64,000 nucleotides of DNA from an uncultured candidate division WWE3 bacterium (GCA_938004185.1 CALKWN010000065.1:62001-126000); one strand, 5' to 3'; shown: positions 1 through 8,874, numbered from the stretch's first letter. The notes: a model not told the origin generated them from the sequence alone. A program made the numbers and translations.

Positions 1-2
1 TT

Positions 3-197
3 CTGACCTTAGTTTTTTACTTGGGGGTTCTAAGATTCAGAGGGTATCGTTTTGTATCCGGTCTTATTTTTTCTTTATTTTGTTTTTACGCAGGAACCCT
101 GATACTGGTTTTGTTTGAATTTACGGGATATTTGCTCTTTTCATCATCATTGTTTATGATTGGTTTAATCAATTTGTACCACAGGAGTAAAAAATAT
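3..197 (+). other. Open membrane-type reading frame continuous with the TraR-like gene
   Basis: This stretch has no stop codon from the window edge to the TraR-like start and is in the same frame. It would encode two hydrophobic segments (one containing LIFSLFCFYAGTLILVLF, one containing LLFSSSLFMIGLI) followed by a basic turn. Either the zinc-finger protein carries an N-terminal membrane hairpin and the gene starts upstream of the window, or this is the 3' part of a leader that happens to be open. The hydrophobic pattern looks coding, but the Shine-Dalgarno site at about 183-187 favours a start at 198. Confidence 0.35.
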
Positions 198-563
198 ATG
201 AGCACCAGAAATTTGCCAAAAGAATTTATTAATCTTGTAAAAAGACAGTTGTTGAGAAAAGAAAAAGAGTTGCAAAAAGAGCAGCAATCTTTACTTAAAG
301 ATGACCCTTATTTACAAAGCGGAAGAACAGAAGCGAATTCTGAATATATGGATGAGGCCATACTTGAAGATACAAGAAAAACCGTAGCTGACGCCCGTGT
401 GGGAATTGTTCAAGGCATGTTAATTCAGGTTAAGAAAGCTCTCGCTGCAATAAAAATCGGCAAATACGGAATATGTGAAGTTTGCGGCGAGCCCATAGAT
501 AAAGCCCGTTTAAAGGCTTACCCCCAGGCTACAACCTGTCTTAAGCACGCCGACGAGGAATAG
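198..563 (+). CDS. TraR/DksA-family zinc-finger protein
   Basis: This 121-residue protein has an N-terminal charged coiled-coil region (repeated K/E/Q) and a C-terminal zinc-finger: CEVCGEPID, then RLKAYPQATTC followed by LKH. DksA/TraR proteins bind RNA polymerase through its secondary channel and modulate initiation. The last ligand position is His instead of the usual Cys (C-C-C-H instead of C4), which is visible directly. The start at 198 is chosen because AGGAG lies about ten bases upstream and the family usually begins with the coiled coil. The frame stays open to the window edge, so a longer membrane-anchored form is possible. An LspA-like gene follows after six bases. Confidence 0.8.
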   Translation: MSTRNLPKEFINLVKRQLLRKEKELQKEQQSLLKDDPYLQSGRTEANSEYMDEAILEDTRKTVADARVGIVQGMLIQVKKALAAIKIGKYGICEVCGEPIDKARLKAYPQATTCLKHADEE

Positions 564-569
564 TATTAA

Positions 570-875
570 GTGTTTAGGTCTTTCTATAATCCGGCATTAA
601 ATTGCAGTATATTTTACCCGCCATTATTGAGCGTAGCTGTCCTTGTATTTATTGCATTTGTCGATAGAAAAAAGTATTTTACAGACCGCATTTCTGTTAT
701 AGGTAACAGACTTGTTTTTCTCGGTGGTTTTTTAAATCTCTTCGAAAGACTCCGTACGGGATGCGTTCTTGACTATCTGAACTTTTTTGGGTTATTCAGA
801 TTTAACGTTTATGATGTTATCGTTACAGCCGGAGTAATTCTTTTATTGGTAGGAATATGGAAACAGAGGGAATAA
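570..875 (+). CDS. lspA: Short LspA-like signal peptidase II
   Basis: Lipoprotein signal peptidase cleaves prolipoprotein signal peptides in the membrane with two aspartates. The 101-residue product keeps the family core: an N-x-A-like segment (YNPALNCSIF), a membrane helix, the NLFERLRTGCVLDYL segment with the first catalytic Asp in VLD, and FNVYD with the second. The family is normally 150-170 residues; the first membrane helix appears to be missing and the usual NLIDR Asp is Glu. It starts with GTG six bases after the zinc-finger gene and overlaps the pseudouridine synthase by 19 bases. Function is likely but not certain because of the missing helix. Confidence 0.65.
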   Translation: MFRSFYNPALNCSIFYPPLLSVAVLVFIAFVDRKKYFTDRISVIGNRLVFLGGFLNLFERLRTGCVLDYLNFFGLFRFNVYDVIVTAGVILLLVGIWKQRE

Positions 876-1576
876 AGATAATTCACGAAACAGATGAATA
901 TATGGTGATTGACAAGCCCGTGGGTTTGGTCGTTAACAGGTCTATCACGACTAAAGAAAATACTCTTCAGGATATGATAGAGGAGAGAAGTCCCGAATTT
1001 TCCGAATCCGACTTGGAAGATGCGGATTTCGTTTCAAGATCGGGCATAGTTCACCGATTAGATAAGGATACATCCGGAATTTTGTTGGTTGCGAAAACCC
1101 CGAGGTTTTTCAACGAAATGCTGGCTCAATTTAAAGATAGAAAAGTTGAAAAAAAGTATGCGGCGGTAATTCACGGGACTACAGAAGAGGATGAGCTTGA
1201 GATCGACGCTCCAATAAAACGCAGTCCTAAAGATCCCATGAAAATGGCTATAGTTTCGGATGGTAAAGAGGCGCACACGCGCATTAAGAAAATTTGTGAG
1301 AAAGAAATTGACGGAAATCTATTTTCGTATTTAGAGGCTTACCCATTAACGGGCAGAACTCACCAAATTCGTGTACATTTGGCAGCAGCTCTGATGTATA
1401 TTGCAGGTGATGCCATATATTGTCCAAAAAACTTACTCATAATAGGAAATAATGTTTTCGGGAGAATGATGTTACATGCAACAAAGATTAAGTTTTTTGA
1501 CCCCTTATTGCATGATTTTGTACAATTTGAGTCTGAATTGCCTAAGGAATATCTTCCATTCACACAAAAAATATAG
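857..1576 (+). CDS. RluA-family pseudouridine synthase
   Basis: The 239-residue protein isomerises uridine to pseudouridine in rRNA or tRNA. The family signature HRLDKDTSG is at residues 66-74 with the catalytic Asp at 69. Other family segments are YMVIDKPVGLVVN near the N-terminus, KKYAAVIHG, and PLTGRTHQIRVHLA. No S4 domain precedes the catalytic domain, so this is a short RluA/RluC-like form. The ATG is preceded by GTAGGA and lies inside the end of the LspA-like gene, so translation is probably coupled. The target uridine cannot be deduced from sequence. Confidence 0.9.
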   Translation: METEGIKIIHETDEYMVIDKPVGLVVNRSITTKENTLQDMIEERSPEFSESDLEDADFVSRSGIVHRLDKDTSGILLVAKTPRFFNEMLAQFKDRKVEKKYAAVIHGTTEEDELEIDAPIKRSPKDPMKMAIVSDGKEAHTRIKKICEKEIDGNLFSYLEAYPLTGRTHQIRVHLAAALMYIAGDAIYCPKNLLIIGNNVFGRMMLHATKIKFFDPLLHDFVQFESELPKEYLPFTQKI

Positions 1577-1587
1577 TAATGTATGAA
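1559..1587 (+). promoter_or_regulatory. Promoter of the LCP/LytR_C gene
   Basis: TTCACA, 17 bases, TATGAA, then five bases to the ATG at 1593. The geometry puts transcription start at or just before the start codon, so the mRNA would be leaderless. No Shine-Dalgarno sequence is present. Confidence 0.5.
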
Positions 1588-1592
1588 CATAT

Positions 1593-2699
1593 ATGAGATC
1601 TGCTCCTGCCCGAAAGACGCGTGCTTCTTTTTTGTTCTTCAAAAAGAAGAAATCCGGTTCCACAAAAGGAACCAAAAAAATTATTAATAGAAGCACTAAA
1701 AAATATTTTTCCCAGATGGCTGTCGGTGGTGTGGTGTTTTTGTCATCATTTGTCTTTCTAGGGGGATATTTAGTTTATAAATACCTAAACCAAACCTTTG
1801 CTTCAGCCTCAACACCCTCTTCTTATTCTATTTCCGGCGAAAAAGTTGTTACTCTTTCCTTCATTGAAGCCGAAAGTATTAATTCAGACCCTGTCATTCT
1901 TAAGAGCCTAAAATATATAATTTTCGATAAAAATAACGACAAAGTGAATGTTTTTGATGTGCCCCTGACCTTACAGGTAGATGTTGCCGGAAGATTCGGT
2001 CAGGAAGAAGTTTCTAAAATTTTTGCTTTAGGCGCCCTTAATTCACAAACTCCTTTGGAAGACGGTATTGTGGCAGTTGATAATACGTTGTCAAAAATTT
2101 TCGGGTACGCGGTAGATAGATATGTATTAGTTGACTCGGAGTACGCCGAGATACTTCTAGAATCTATCACCGGGCACGGTTTGTCCGAGGTTTTGAATTT
2201 ACAGACCGCTTCGGATTTGAAGCAGGCAACGGTAAGTGACCTTTCAATACGTGAATATCAATCTCTGGCCTCATTTTCTTCAAAAATACCGGGAGATAAC
2301 GTATCTTCCTATTCCGTGGCTCAGGAGGATATAAATGACACTGAAAAAATCGATAACCAAGTGTCGGGAATAAATTTTGACGGCGATATATCCAAAGAAG
2401 GATTGAGTGTATCTGTACTTAACGGAACTGATATTTCTGGTATAGCGTCCTTGGGATCCAGGTTTATAAGCAATGCGGGGGGTAGGGTAGTGGCTGTTTC
2501 CAACGCTTCGGGCAAATACGATAAGAGTCTTATAGTATCTGATATGAAAGATTCTGACACAGTTAATTATTTAAGCAGGGTTTTAGGAGTTGAAACGGTA
2601 ATTTCGAAATCTGCGGCCGAAAATTACCATGAAAATGTTATCGACCGCTCCGATATTACCGTAATTATAGGATTTGACACTGCGGAGTCTTTGTACTAA
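1593..2699 (+). CDS. Membrane-anchored LCP-like protein with LytR C-terminal domain
   Basis: The 368-residue protein has a basic cytoplasmic N-terminus, one membrane segment at about residues 42-63 (VGGVVFLSSFVFLGGYLVY), and a long extracytoplasmic part. Its middle (about 110-190) resembles a divergent LytR-CpsA-Psr domain, including a segment like DGIVAVDNTLSKIFG followed by YAVDRYVLVD. Residues 270-365 match the LytR_C fold (LSVSVLNGTDISGIA). LCP proteins attach glycopolymers to peptidoglycan, but conserved catalytic arginines of that family are not evident, so enzymatic activity is doubtful. A hairpin follows the stop. Confidence 0.65.
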   Translation: MRSAPARKTRASFLFFKKKKSGSTKGTKKIINRSTKKYFSQMAVGGVVFLSSFVFLGGYLVYKYLNQTFASASTPSSYSISGEKVVTLSFIEAESINSDPVILKSLKYIIFDKNNDKVNVFDVPLTLQVDVAGRFGQEEVSKIFALGALNSQTPLEDGIVAVDNTLSKIFGYAVDRYVLVDSEYAEILLESITGHGLSEVLNLQTASDLKQATVSDLSIREYQSLASFSSKIPGDNVSSYSVAQEDINDTEKIDNQVSGINFDGDISKEGLSVSVLNGTDISGIASLGSRFISNAGGRVVAVSNASGKYDKSLIVSDMKDSDTVNYLSRVLGVETVISKSAAENYHENVIDRSDITVIIGFDTAESLY

Positions 2700-2726
2700 A
2701 CTATGCAAAGTACTCTCTCCTTTCTA

Positions 2727-2751
2727 CCCCCGTCCCAAATAAGGGCGGGGG
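2727..2751 (+). terminator. Hairpin terminator or attenuator
   Basis: CCCCCGTCCC pairs with GGGCGGGGG around AAATAA, followed by an AT-rich run (ATTATATATTTTA). It lies 27 bases after the LCP gene and 17 bases before the ATPase start, so it either ends the upstream transcript or attenuates entry into the next gene. Confidence 0.6.
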
Positions 2752-2768
2752 ATTATATATTTTAGGAC

Positions 2769-5330
2769 ATGTTTTTAACATACATATTGATAACAGTAGG
2801 GTGCTTTCTTGTTGTAATATTCGCTATTTTCCTTAAATCGAGGTCAGACAGGGAAGGTGTTGACTATACAATAGAATCGGACACGCAGAAAGAAAAGGGA
2901 GGTTATGAGGTTTTTGAGGTGCTTATAAGCAGAAACGACGATGAAGAGCCTTCTCCTACAAAAGCATCACTTGCAGCCGAAAGCATGTTTGCAGCTCTTC
3001 ACGGACTTTTAAGAGAAAAGCCCGTAAATCAGGAATACTTAACTTTCGAGATAGTCTCTTCCATTTCAGAAGGCATTCGCTTTTACTACACCTGTCCCGT
3101 TGAAATTATTAAATTTGTCGAAAGCCAGGTTTACGCCCAATTTCCTACAGCTCATATAAAAGCGGTTCCGGACTATGCGTCAAAATTCAAAAATACTTCT
3201 AAACATTACGAAATAGCTACAATCGACTTTTCCAGACCTTATTTCTATCCCATTAAAAGCTTCAGAGACTTTGAAGTCGATACATTAAGTGCTTTAACTA
3301 GCGCCATATCTTCTGTGGCTGAGGACGAGGAAATTTGGTATCAGTTTGTTGTCAGGCCGGTTGCCGATACGTGGCAGAAAGAAGGTTATGACTATGTCCA
3401 CCAGGTAAGAGAAACAGGTGTGACCGAAACCGGAAGAGGGGACGGCATTCTCTCTAATTTTTTCAGAATCACTACCAGAGAAATGAACGAATTTTTGGGA
3501 GGTGTTGCCACCGGACTTTTTGTTTATAAAGAAAGAACGGACGACACCCGCACTGCTTATAAACCACAGATTAAGCTTGCTCTTTCTACCGAAATGGAAT
3601 TGCGGGCAGTTGAAAATAAACTTTCGCACATGGGCTTTGAAACAAATGTCAGGGTTATGTCTGCGGGACCTGATCAGATAAGAGTCGAAAATAATTTGAG
3701 ATCTTCTTTGGCCGTTCTCAAGCAGTACTCGTCTACAGCAAACAACTCCTTTATATACAACAAGGTTTCCAACAAGTCCCACTACCTGGATATTATGTGC
3801 AACAGAGGAGTAGATGAGGATAAACTGATTCTTTTAAATTCGGAAGAGTTGGCGACCTTTTTCCATTTTCCCTCTGCGGCTATAGATACTCCGAATATTC
3901 CGTGGGTTTTTTCAAGAAAATCCGAGCCTCCTGCGGACCTGCCAACGGAAGACTGTATTTATATAGGTGAGACGACCTTCAGAAATAAAAAGGTTAGGTT
4001 TGGTATAAAAAACAGCGATGACCGCATAAGACACCTGTATGTAATAGGGAAGTCCGGCACGGGAAAATCCACATTATTTGAGTCTATGATTGCGCAGGAT
4101 ATTGCAAATGGCGCTGGTGTGGGTGTTCTCGATCCCCACGGGGAGACAATAGAAAAAGTTTTGGATAGAATACCCGATAACAGAGTTGACGACGTTATTT
4201 ATTTTGATCCGTCGGACACCGAGCTCCCGGTAGGTCTCAATCTTTTAGAAATTGACGATCCTTCGAATAAGAACTTAATGGCTTCAGGACTTGTGGCTGC
4301 AATAAAACAGCATTTCGATTATTCCTGGGGTCCGCGTCTTGAATATTTGTTAAATTACGCGATTCTCACTCTTTTGGAAGTACCCGGAACAAACATGCTG
4401 GGTATTACAAGACTCCTTGAAGATAAGAATTATCAGAACTATATCCTGCATTTTGTAAAAGATCCCGTTGTTGTAAAGTTCTGGGAAACAGAATTTAAGG
4501 AAATGAAGGGGAATCAAAAATTGGTAACTGAGGCAATTTCTCCCATACAGAACAAGGTAAATAGGTTCTTAGCTTCTACGACCATACGTAACATTTTAGG
4601 ACAGAAAAAGTCCACATTGGACATATGGGACGCCATGAACAGCGGAAAAATACTTCTTATGAACTTGTCTAAAGGTAAGATCGGAAGCGACAACGCCAAT
4701 CTTTTAGGTGCTTTGCTGGTCTCGAGAATTCAGTTTTACGCGTTACAAAGAGCTAAAATACCTTATGATCAAAGGCGTCCTTTCTATTTGTACGTAGACG
4801 AGTTTCAGAATTTCGCTACAGGTAGCTTTGAAGAAATTCTTTCGGAATCAAGAAAGTACAAGCTGGGTCTTTACCTGACGCATCAATTTACAGCCCAGCT
4901 TCCTGAGGATCTTCTAAAGTCGGTTTTCGGTAATGTTGGTACAATAATGGCGTTTTCTTTGGGGGCACCTGATGCCAGGGAGTTGTCTAATGAATTTGCC
5001 CCCTATTTTAATGCGGAAGATATTATTTCTTTAGAAAGATTTCAGGTTTACATGAAACTTATGAATGACGGTATGACATCCCATCCGTTTTCGGCAAGAA
5101 TTCTATTGCCTTGGGAAGAAGGATTCCCGGTGCCCAAAACTCCTAATAGAGAGCGAGTTATTGAGAGGAGTAGGCAGAAATATGGAGTTCCTCGTGAGTA
5201 TGTTGAGGGAAAGATAAATAAGTGGGTTGAGGCAAAATTTGACAAAGGTATGGCAATTGCTCAAGAATATAAAGACAAGGCAAATAGTCCTGTCGATCAG
5301 CAGGAGCCTTCGAAAAACCAATTAATTTAA
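2769..5330 (+). CDS. VirD4/TraG-like type IV secretion ATPase
   Basis: The 853-residue protein has an N-terminal membrane helix (residues 2-22), a large mixed domain to about residue 400, and a RecA-like ATPase: Walker A GKSGTGKST near residue 428 and Walker B with FYLYVDEFQNFA near 673, followed by a sensor-like LYLTHQ segment. The family couples ATP hydrolysis to DNA or protein transfer through the membrane. No relaxase or mating-pair genes are in the window, so a full conjugation system is not supported here. The protein encoded immediately downstream (15-base gap) may be a partner. Substrate is unknown; a role in DNA uptake or secretion is inference. Confidence 0.8.
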   Translation: MFLTYILITVGCFLVVIFAIFLKSRSDREGVDYTIESDTQKEKGGYEVFEVLISRNDDEEPSPTKASLAAESMFAALHGLLREKPVNQEYLTFEIVSSISEGIRFYYTCPVEIIKFVESQVYAQFPTAHIKAVPDYASKFKNTSKHYEIATIDFSRPYFYPIKSFRDFEVDTLSALTSAISSVAEDEEIWYQFVVRPVADTWQKEGYDYVHQVRETGVTETGRGDGILSNFFRITTREMNEFLGGVATGLFVYKERTDDTRTAYKPQIKLALSTEMELRAVENKLSHMGFETNVRVMSAGPDQIRVENNLRSSLAVLKQYSSTANNSFIYNKVSNKSHYLDIMCNRGVDEDKLILLNSEELATFFHFPSAAIDTPNIPWVFSRKSEPPADLPTEDCIYIGETTFRNKKVRFGIKNSDDRIRHLYVIGKSGTGKSTLFESMIAQDIANGAGVGVLDPHGETIEKVLDRIPDNRVDDVIYFDPSDTELPVGLNLLEIDDPSNKNLMASGLVAAIKQHFDYSWGPRLEYLLNYAILTLLEVPGTNMLGITRLLEDKNYQNYILHFVKDPVVVKFWETEFKEMKGNQKLVTEAISPIQNKVNRFLASTTIRNILGQKKSTLDIWDAMNSGKILLMNLSKGKIGSDNANLLGALLVSRIQFYALQRAKIPYDQRRPFYLYVDEFQNFATGSFEEILSESRKYKLGLYLTHQFTAQLPEDLLKSVFGNVGTIMAFSLGAPDARELSNEFAPYFNAEDIISLERFQVYMKLMNDGMTSHPFSARILLPWEEGFPVPKTPNRERVIERSRQKYGVPREYVEGKINKWVEAKFDKGMAIAQEYKDKANSPVDQQEPSKNQLI

Positions 5331-5345
5331 GGAAGGAAAGAAAAA

Positions 5346-6158
5346 ATGCCGGATACAGAACTTGAAAGCATACCAGAAAAAAATCTTGAAGATATTAAAA
5401 AAATCGTTTCCCTTACATATCGTAATTTAGAGAAAATTTCCCGTATTATCGACAATATCGAAAAAGAAAAAAGAAAAGAAATGTATAAAAACATGCCCGG
5501 AGTATCCGGTTATTTTGACGGATTTTACTTAATCGGAGACGACGGTTCAAAGTATGAGGTTCCTGCAAACTATGCCGCCAAATCCCGTATTGTTTTCGGC
5601 GATACTTTAAAAATGCTGGATGAGGACGGTAAAAAAATATTCAAACAAATTGACAAAGTTCCGCGAAAAAAACTTGAGGGGGTCTTATCTAAGAAAGAAG
5701 GTAAATGGTATTTTCTTTCCGATGACGGTACTTACAGGATATCTGATATTGCTGCGGAATTTCATAAAGCAGAGTTGAACGATAAGGCGTTTGCTTATAT
5801 TCCGGAAAACAACCTTAAGGCCGAGTATGCCGCTCTGGATTGCCTTGAGAAAGAAAAAACAGGAGAAGTCGATAGTTCGGATAAGAGTGCGTCTAAGCCC
5901 AAAAATGAGCCTAAAACAACCATTGTAAAATCTGTTGCGCAGGTTACAAAGAACGTACAAAAGAAACCGATTCCTGTTGAATCCAAAACTCCTGAAGTAA
6001 AAAAACGACCGTTGCCAAAACCGGCTCCAAAAGAAATGCCAAAAAGTAAACCTGTAGCAAAAACACAGCCGAAAAAAGATGAAAAAACTCTTACCGAGCA
6101 GCCTAAACCTGAAAAAGAGTTTATCGCCAATATAATGGAAGATGACGATTTGAGATAA
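5346..6158 (+). CDS. Unknown protein with Lys/Pro-rich tail, partner of the ATPase gene
   Basis: I do not recognise a family. The 270-residue product starts with a charged helical segment (1-50), has a beta-rich core (about 55-160) that contains two similar stretches (FDGFYLIGDDGSKYEVP and EGKWYFLSDDGTYRISD), which suggests an internal duplication, and ends in a 90-residue low-complexity tail rich in Lys, Pro and Glu. No signal peptide or membrane segment is visible. AAGGAAGG precedes the ATG, and the gene follows the ATPase gene by 15 bases, so the two are probably co-transcribed. Confidence 0.7.
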   Translation: MPDTELESIPEKNLEDIKKIVSLTYRNLEKISRIIDNIEKEKRKEMYKNMPGVSGYFDGFYLIGDDGSKYEVPANYAAKSRIVFGDTLKMLDEDGKKIFKQIDKVPRKKLEGVLSKKEGKWYFLSDDGTYRISDIAAEFHKAELNDKAFAYIPENNLKAEYAALDCLEKEKTGEVDSSDKSASKPKNEPKTTIVKSVAQVTKNVQKKPIPVESKTPEVKKRPLPKPAPKEMPKSKPVAKTQPKKDEKTLTEQPKPEKEFIANIMEDDDLR

Positions 6159-6194
6159 ATTAGTATTCAATAATCGAAAATTTGATTGTTGGAT

Positions 6195-6890
6195 TTATTC
6201 TTCTGATACTTCTTCCTCTTCTTCGGATTCTTCGTCCTCAAGATCTATATCGTCCAGGCCTTTTTTAATGTAGGGTCTGATATCCTGTTTTTCGCCTTTG
6301 AATACAGGTATGGAGCATTTGACTATCATAGTAAGAGACTTATCCGCCGACCTTACAACATATCCACTTATCTGTGCCCTTGAGTCGCAGGCTTTGTTCA
6401 ACCTGTAAACAGTGTCTTTATCTTCAAGAACAGATACAAGCGTTTCTTTGTCTTTTTTGCACTTATATACTTCAACCGTCCTCTTTTTTATTTTGAATTT
6501 AAGACATTCTCCTATTGTAAAGTCACGTCCTGTTACGCCTTTTGCCACAATATTTGTGGTAATTTCGGCCGTTGTTCCAGGCTCTTTTAATAAGTGGTTG
6601 GAGTTAATTCCGTTTTCGTGTTTGGAATCGATTTTTTTGTTTTTTGCAATTTCCAGGTTTTTAAGCGCGACCGGGTTTATAGGGTCGGTAGCAAGAACTT
6701 CTTTGAAGATTTTTTTGGCTTTTTCGAACTGCTTTACTTGTATTAGCGCTCTTCCCAGCCTAATTTTTGTGTCCATATTATTGGGGTATTTTTCCAGTAT
6801 CTGGGAATTTAACTCAATGGCTTTTTGCCATTCATGGTTAAGGGCAGCCTCAATTGCTTTTTTGCTTAGTATCGAGAGGCTTAATTGCAT
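6195..6890 (-). CDS. TPR protein with acidic C-terminus
   Basis: The first 90 residues form two to three tetratricopeptide repeats (EWQKAIELNSQILEKYPNN, then QFEKAKKIFKEVLATDP), a protein-interaction scaffold. Residues 115-205 form a separate beta-rich domain with several cysteines, and the last 15 residues are almost all Glu, Asp and Ser. No membrane segment is seen, so it is probably cytoplasmic. It is divergently transcribed from yebC and has its own promoter with a consensus -35. Function is unknown. Confidence 0.75.
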   Translation of the reverse strand: MQLSLSILSKKAIEAALNHEWQKAIELNSQILEKYPNNMDTKIRLGRALIQVKQFEKAKKIFKEVLATDPINPVALKNLEIAKNKKIDSKHENGINSNHLLKEPGTTAEITTNIVAKGVTGRDFTIGECLKFKIKKRTVEVYKCKKDKETLVSVLEDKDTVYRLNKACDSRAQISGYVVRSADKSLTMIVKCSIPVFKGEKQDIRPYIKKGLDDIDLEDEESEEEEEVSEE

Positions 6891-6897
6891 GCCTACA

Positions 6898-6925
6898 AGA
6901 ATAATAAATATAAGTTTTTTGTCAA
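6898..6925 (-). promoter_or_regulatory. Promoter of the TPR gene
   Basis: On the minus strand: TTGACA, 16 bases, TATTCT, then seven bases to the ATG. No convincing Shine-Dalgarno site lies between, so the transcript is probably leaderless. A TAATAT box at 6950-6955 on the plus strand, seven bases before the yebC start, makes this a divergent promoter region. Confidence 0.6.
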
Positions 6926-6962
6926 CTTTTTACCGACGACCAAAAGTGTTAATATATCAAAT

Positions 6963-7505
6963 ATGTCGGGACATTCTAAATGGGCAAATATTAAAAGAAA
7001 AAAAGAAGTAACGGATGCTAAAAAGAGCAAAATTTTCTCAAAAATGAGTCGCCTTATAGCGGTTGCGGCAAGAAACGGTTCGGATCCAGATTCTAACGCA
7101 CCTTTAAGAATTGCAGTAGAGAAGGCAAAAGAAGCAAGGATGCCTAAGGAAAATATTGATAAGGCTATAGCTAAGGGGTCCGGACAGGGAGGAAGCGACA
7201 GCTATTCGGAGGCAGTTTATGAGGGTTTCGGACCGTCGGGCGAAGCTTTTTACATTACAGCTTTAACCGATAACAGAAACAGAACAGTTGCCGAAATGAG
7301 AAATATTTTCAGCAAAGCCGGAGGATCTCTCGGAGGGGCGGGGAGCACATCTTATATTTTTACCCCCGATCCTGAAAATCCCTCGTATACTATGGAGATT
7401 TCCGATAAGAACTATGCCGCAAAATTACTTTCATTATTGGAGGAGCTGGACGACCACGATGACGTACAGGATGTGTATGTAAATTTCGTCCTTCCGGAAG
7501 ATTAG
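6963..7505 (+). CDS. yebC: YebC/PmpR-family protein
   Basis: The protein begins with the family hallmark MSGHSKWANIKRKK, which fixes the start at 6963 although the frame is open further upstream. The family is normally about 240 residues; this one is 180 and appears shortened in the third domain. YebC proteins act as transcription regulators or help ribosomes through difficult sequences such as proline runs; which role applies here cannot be told. ruvC follows after one base, a pairing common in bacteria. Confidence 0.93.
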   Translation: MSGHSKWANIKRKKEVTDAKKSKIFSKMSRLIAVAARNGSDPDSNAPLRIAVEKAKEARMPKENIDKAIAKGSGQGGSDSYSEAVYEGFGPSGEAFYITALTDNRNRTVAEMRNIFSKAGGSLGGAGSTSYIFTPDPENPSYTMEISDKNYAAKLLSLLEELDDHDDVQDVYVNFVLPED

Positions 7506-7506
7506 C

Positions 7507-7992
7507 ATGATTATTCTTGGCATTGACCCCGGCACAGCCCGTTTGGGTTACGGTATAGTTAAAACCAAAGCAAGAGGGGGTTTGGACCTCGTAGAGTCCG
7601 ATGTTTTTGTAACGGCCAAAGAGCTTGATTTGCAGGACAGACTTTTATATCTGTATAACAGCCTAAATTCTTTAATTAAAAAACACTCACCCGACATAAT
7701 GGTTATAGAGAGATTGTTTTTCAACACAAACACGAAAACCGCAATAGCAGTAGGGCAGGCTAGGGGAATTATTCTCTTAGCAGCCGCCGGAACTAAAACT
7801 CCTATTCACGAATACACCGCATTAGAAGCCAAACTTGCTCTTACGGGCTATGGTAGGTCCGACAAAAAAGTTATGCAGGAGGCTGTAAAGGATATTTTGG
7901 GATTGGACAAGATTGTAAAATCAGACGATGCTAACGATGGGGTTGCGATGGCTCTTTGTTATGTTAAAAAAGGTAATTGCGGAAAATGTTAA
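7507..7992 (+). CDS. ruvC: Holliday junction resolvase RuvC
   Basis: RuvC cleaves four-way DNA junctions during recombination. The 161-residue protein has the RNase H-like fold with acidic residues in the expected places: GIDPG (Asp7), VIERLFF (Glu), and KSDDANDGVAMAL near the C-terminus (Asp pair). It is directly downstream of yebC, but ruvA and ruvB do not follow. The last codons overlap the start of the membrane protein gene. Confidence 0.95.
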   Translation: MIILGIDPGTARLGYGIVKTKARGGLDLVESDVFVTAKELDLQDRLLYLYNSLNSLIKKHSPDIMVIERLFFNTNTKTAIAVGQARGIILLAAAGTKTPIHEYTALEAKLALTGYGRSDKKVMQEAVKDILGLDKIVKSDDANDGVAMALCYVKKGNCGKC

Positions 7993-8795
7993 AAGCTGCG
8001 GCTCAGAAAATAGAAAAAAAGTATAAGTTCGGAATTCACGCATTGTTTTATGCAGCAATTTTATACTCTCACATTGAGGGATATTTTACTTTTCCCGACA
8101 CCTTTTACTACATAATAATTGTTCCCATTACAGCGGCTAGTGTTATTTTGGTTCACTATCCGAACATAACAATAAAAAATTTTGTAATGGCCGCGCTACT
8201 TCCCGTTGTTTTGGCTTACGGCGGCACCCTTTCACTTTTACTATTTCCAAACGTGAGTTTAATATTTAAGCTTACAGCCGTCGCTGTTTTTGCGTTTCTT
8301 GACTACGTGGTTTTACTAATAGATAACATTTTTTTGGTTGTGGAGGGTAGGGAAGAGCTGATTCCTTTGTATAGGGTAGCGGTTACCTGGTCTCTAATAA
8401 TTCAGATAGTGGTTCTCATACCGCTGGTGTCTTCTGTCTATAAATTCAACATAAATAGCTATTACCAGGCTTTGGCCGTGGGAGTAATTTCTTTTTTATA
8501 CACAATTTATCAAATTTGGGTTTCAAGATACGATAAGGATGCAAAAGATACCGGGGTAGTGGAGAGGGTATTTTTATCTTTGATAGTTTTCTTTGTAGTT
8601 ACAGCGTCTGTGGCAGGTGTGTCTTTTATTCCTTCCGAACCTTTTCTTAAGGCTTTGTTTACTGCTACCGTAGCCATGTTCGGTCTAAGCTATATTAGCG
8701 CTTATTTAAAAAATGAAATAAATAAAAAATTTATCTTCCAGTATACAACAATAATTTTATTCTTTTTGGTTTTAATGTTGATATTCCGCCCTTAA
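7986..8795 (+). CDS. Polytopic membrane protein of unknown function
   Basis: The 269-residue product has seven to eight predicted hydrophobic helices between residues 20 and 268, with short loops and a few charged residues (for example VEGREELIP). No transporter or enzyme motif is recognised. The ATG at 7986 overlaps the ruvC stop, so it is probably translated from the yebC-ruvC transcript. A slightly earlier in-frame TTG (7977) is less likely. Confidence 0.7.
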   Translation: MLKAAAQKIEKKYKFGIHALFYAAILYSHIEGYFTFPDTFYYIIIVPITAASVILVHYPNITIKNFVMAALLPVVLAYGGTLSLLLFPNVSLIFKLTAVAVFAFLDYVVLLIDNIFLVVEGREELIPLYRVAVTWSLIIQIVVLIPLVSSVYKFNINSYYQALAVGVISFLYTIYQIWVSRYDKDAKDTGVVERVFLSLIVFFVVTASVAGVSFIPSEPFLKALFTATVAMFGLSYISAYLKNEINKKFIFQYTTIILFFLVLMLIFRP

Positions 8796-8826
8796 ACAGA
8801 GACGTAGAGAAGGTGAGTAGAGAAGT

Positions 8827-8874
8827 ACTATAGGGTACGTTTGTCATATTTCCTGGCACTGATTACTATAGGGT
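8827..8874 (+). repeat. Two direct copies of ACTATAGGGT
   Basis: Copies are at 8827-8836 and 8865-8874, 38 bases apart. The second follows a TTGTCA by the 17-base spacing expected for a promoter (TTGTCA at 8841, TACTAT at 8864), so the box may be part of promoters. Confidence 0.6.

Noticed and set aside
3294..3782. 162-codon frame antisense to the ATPase gene
   Set aside because: Shadow of a well-supported gene; no start signals.
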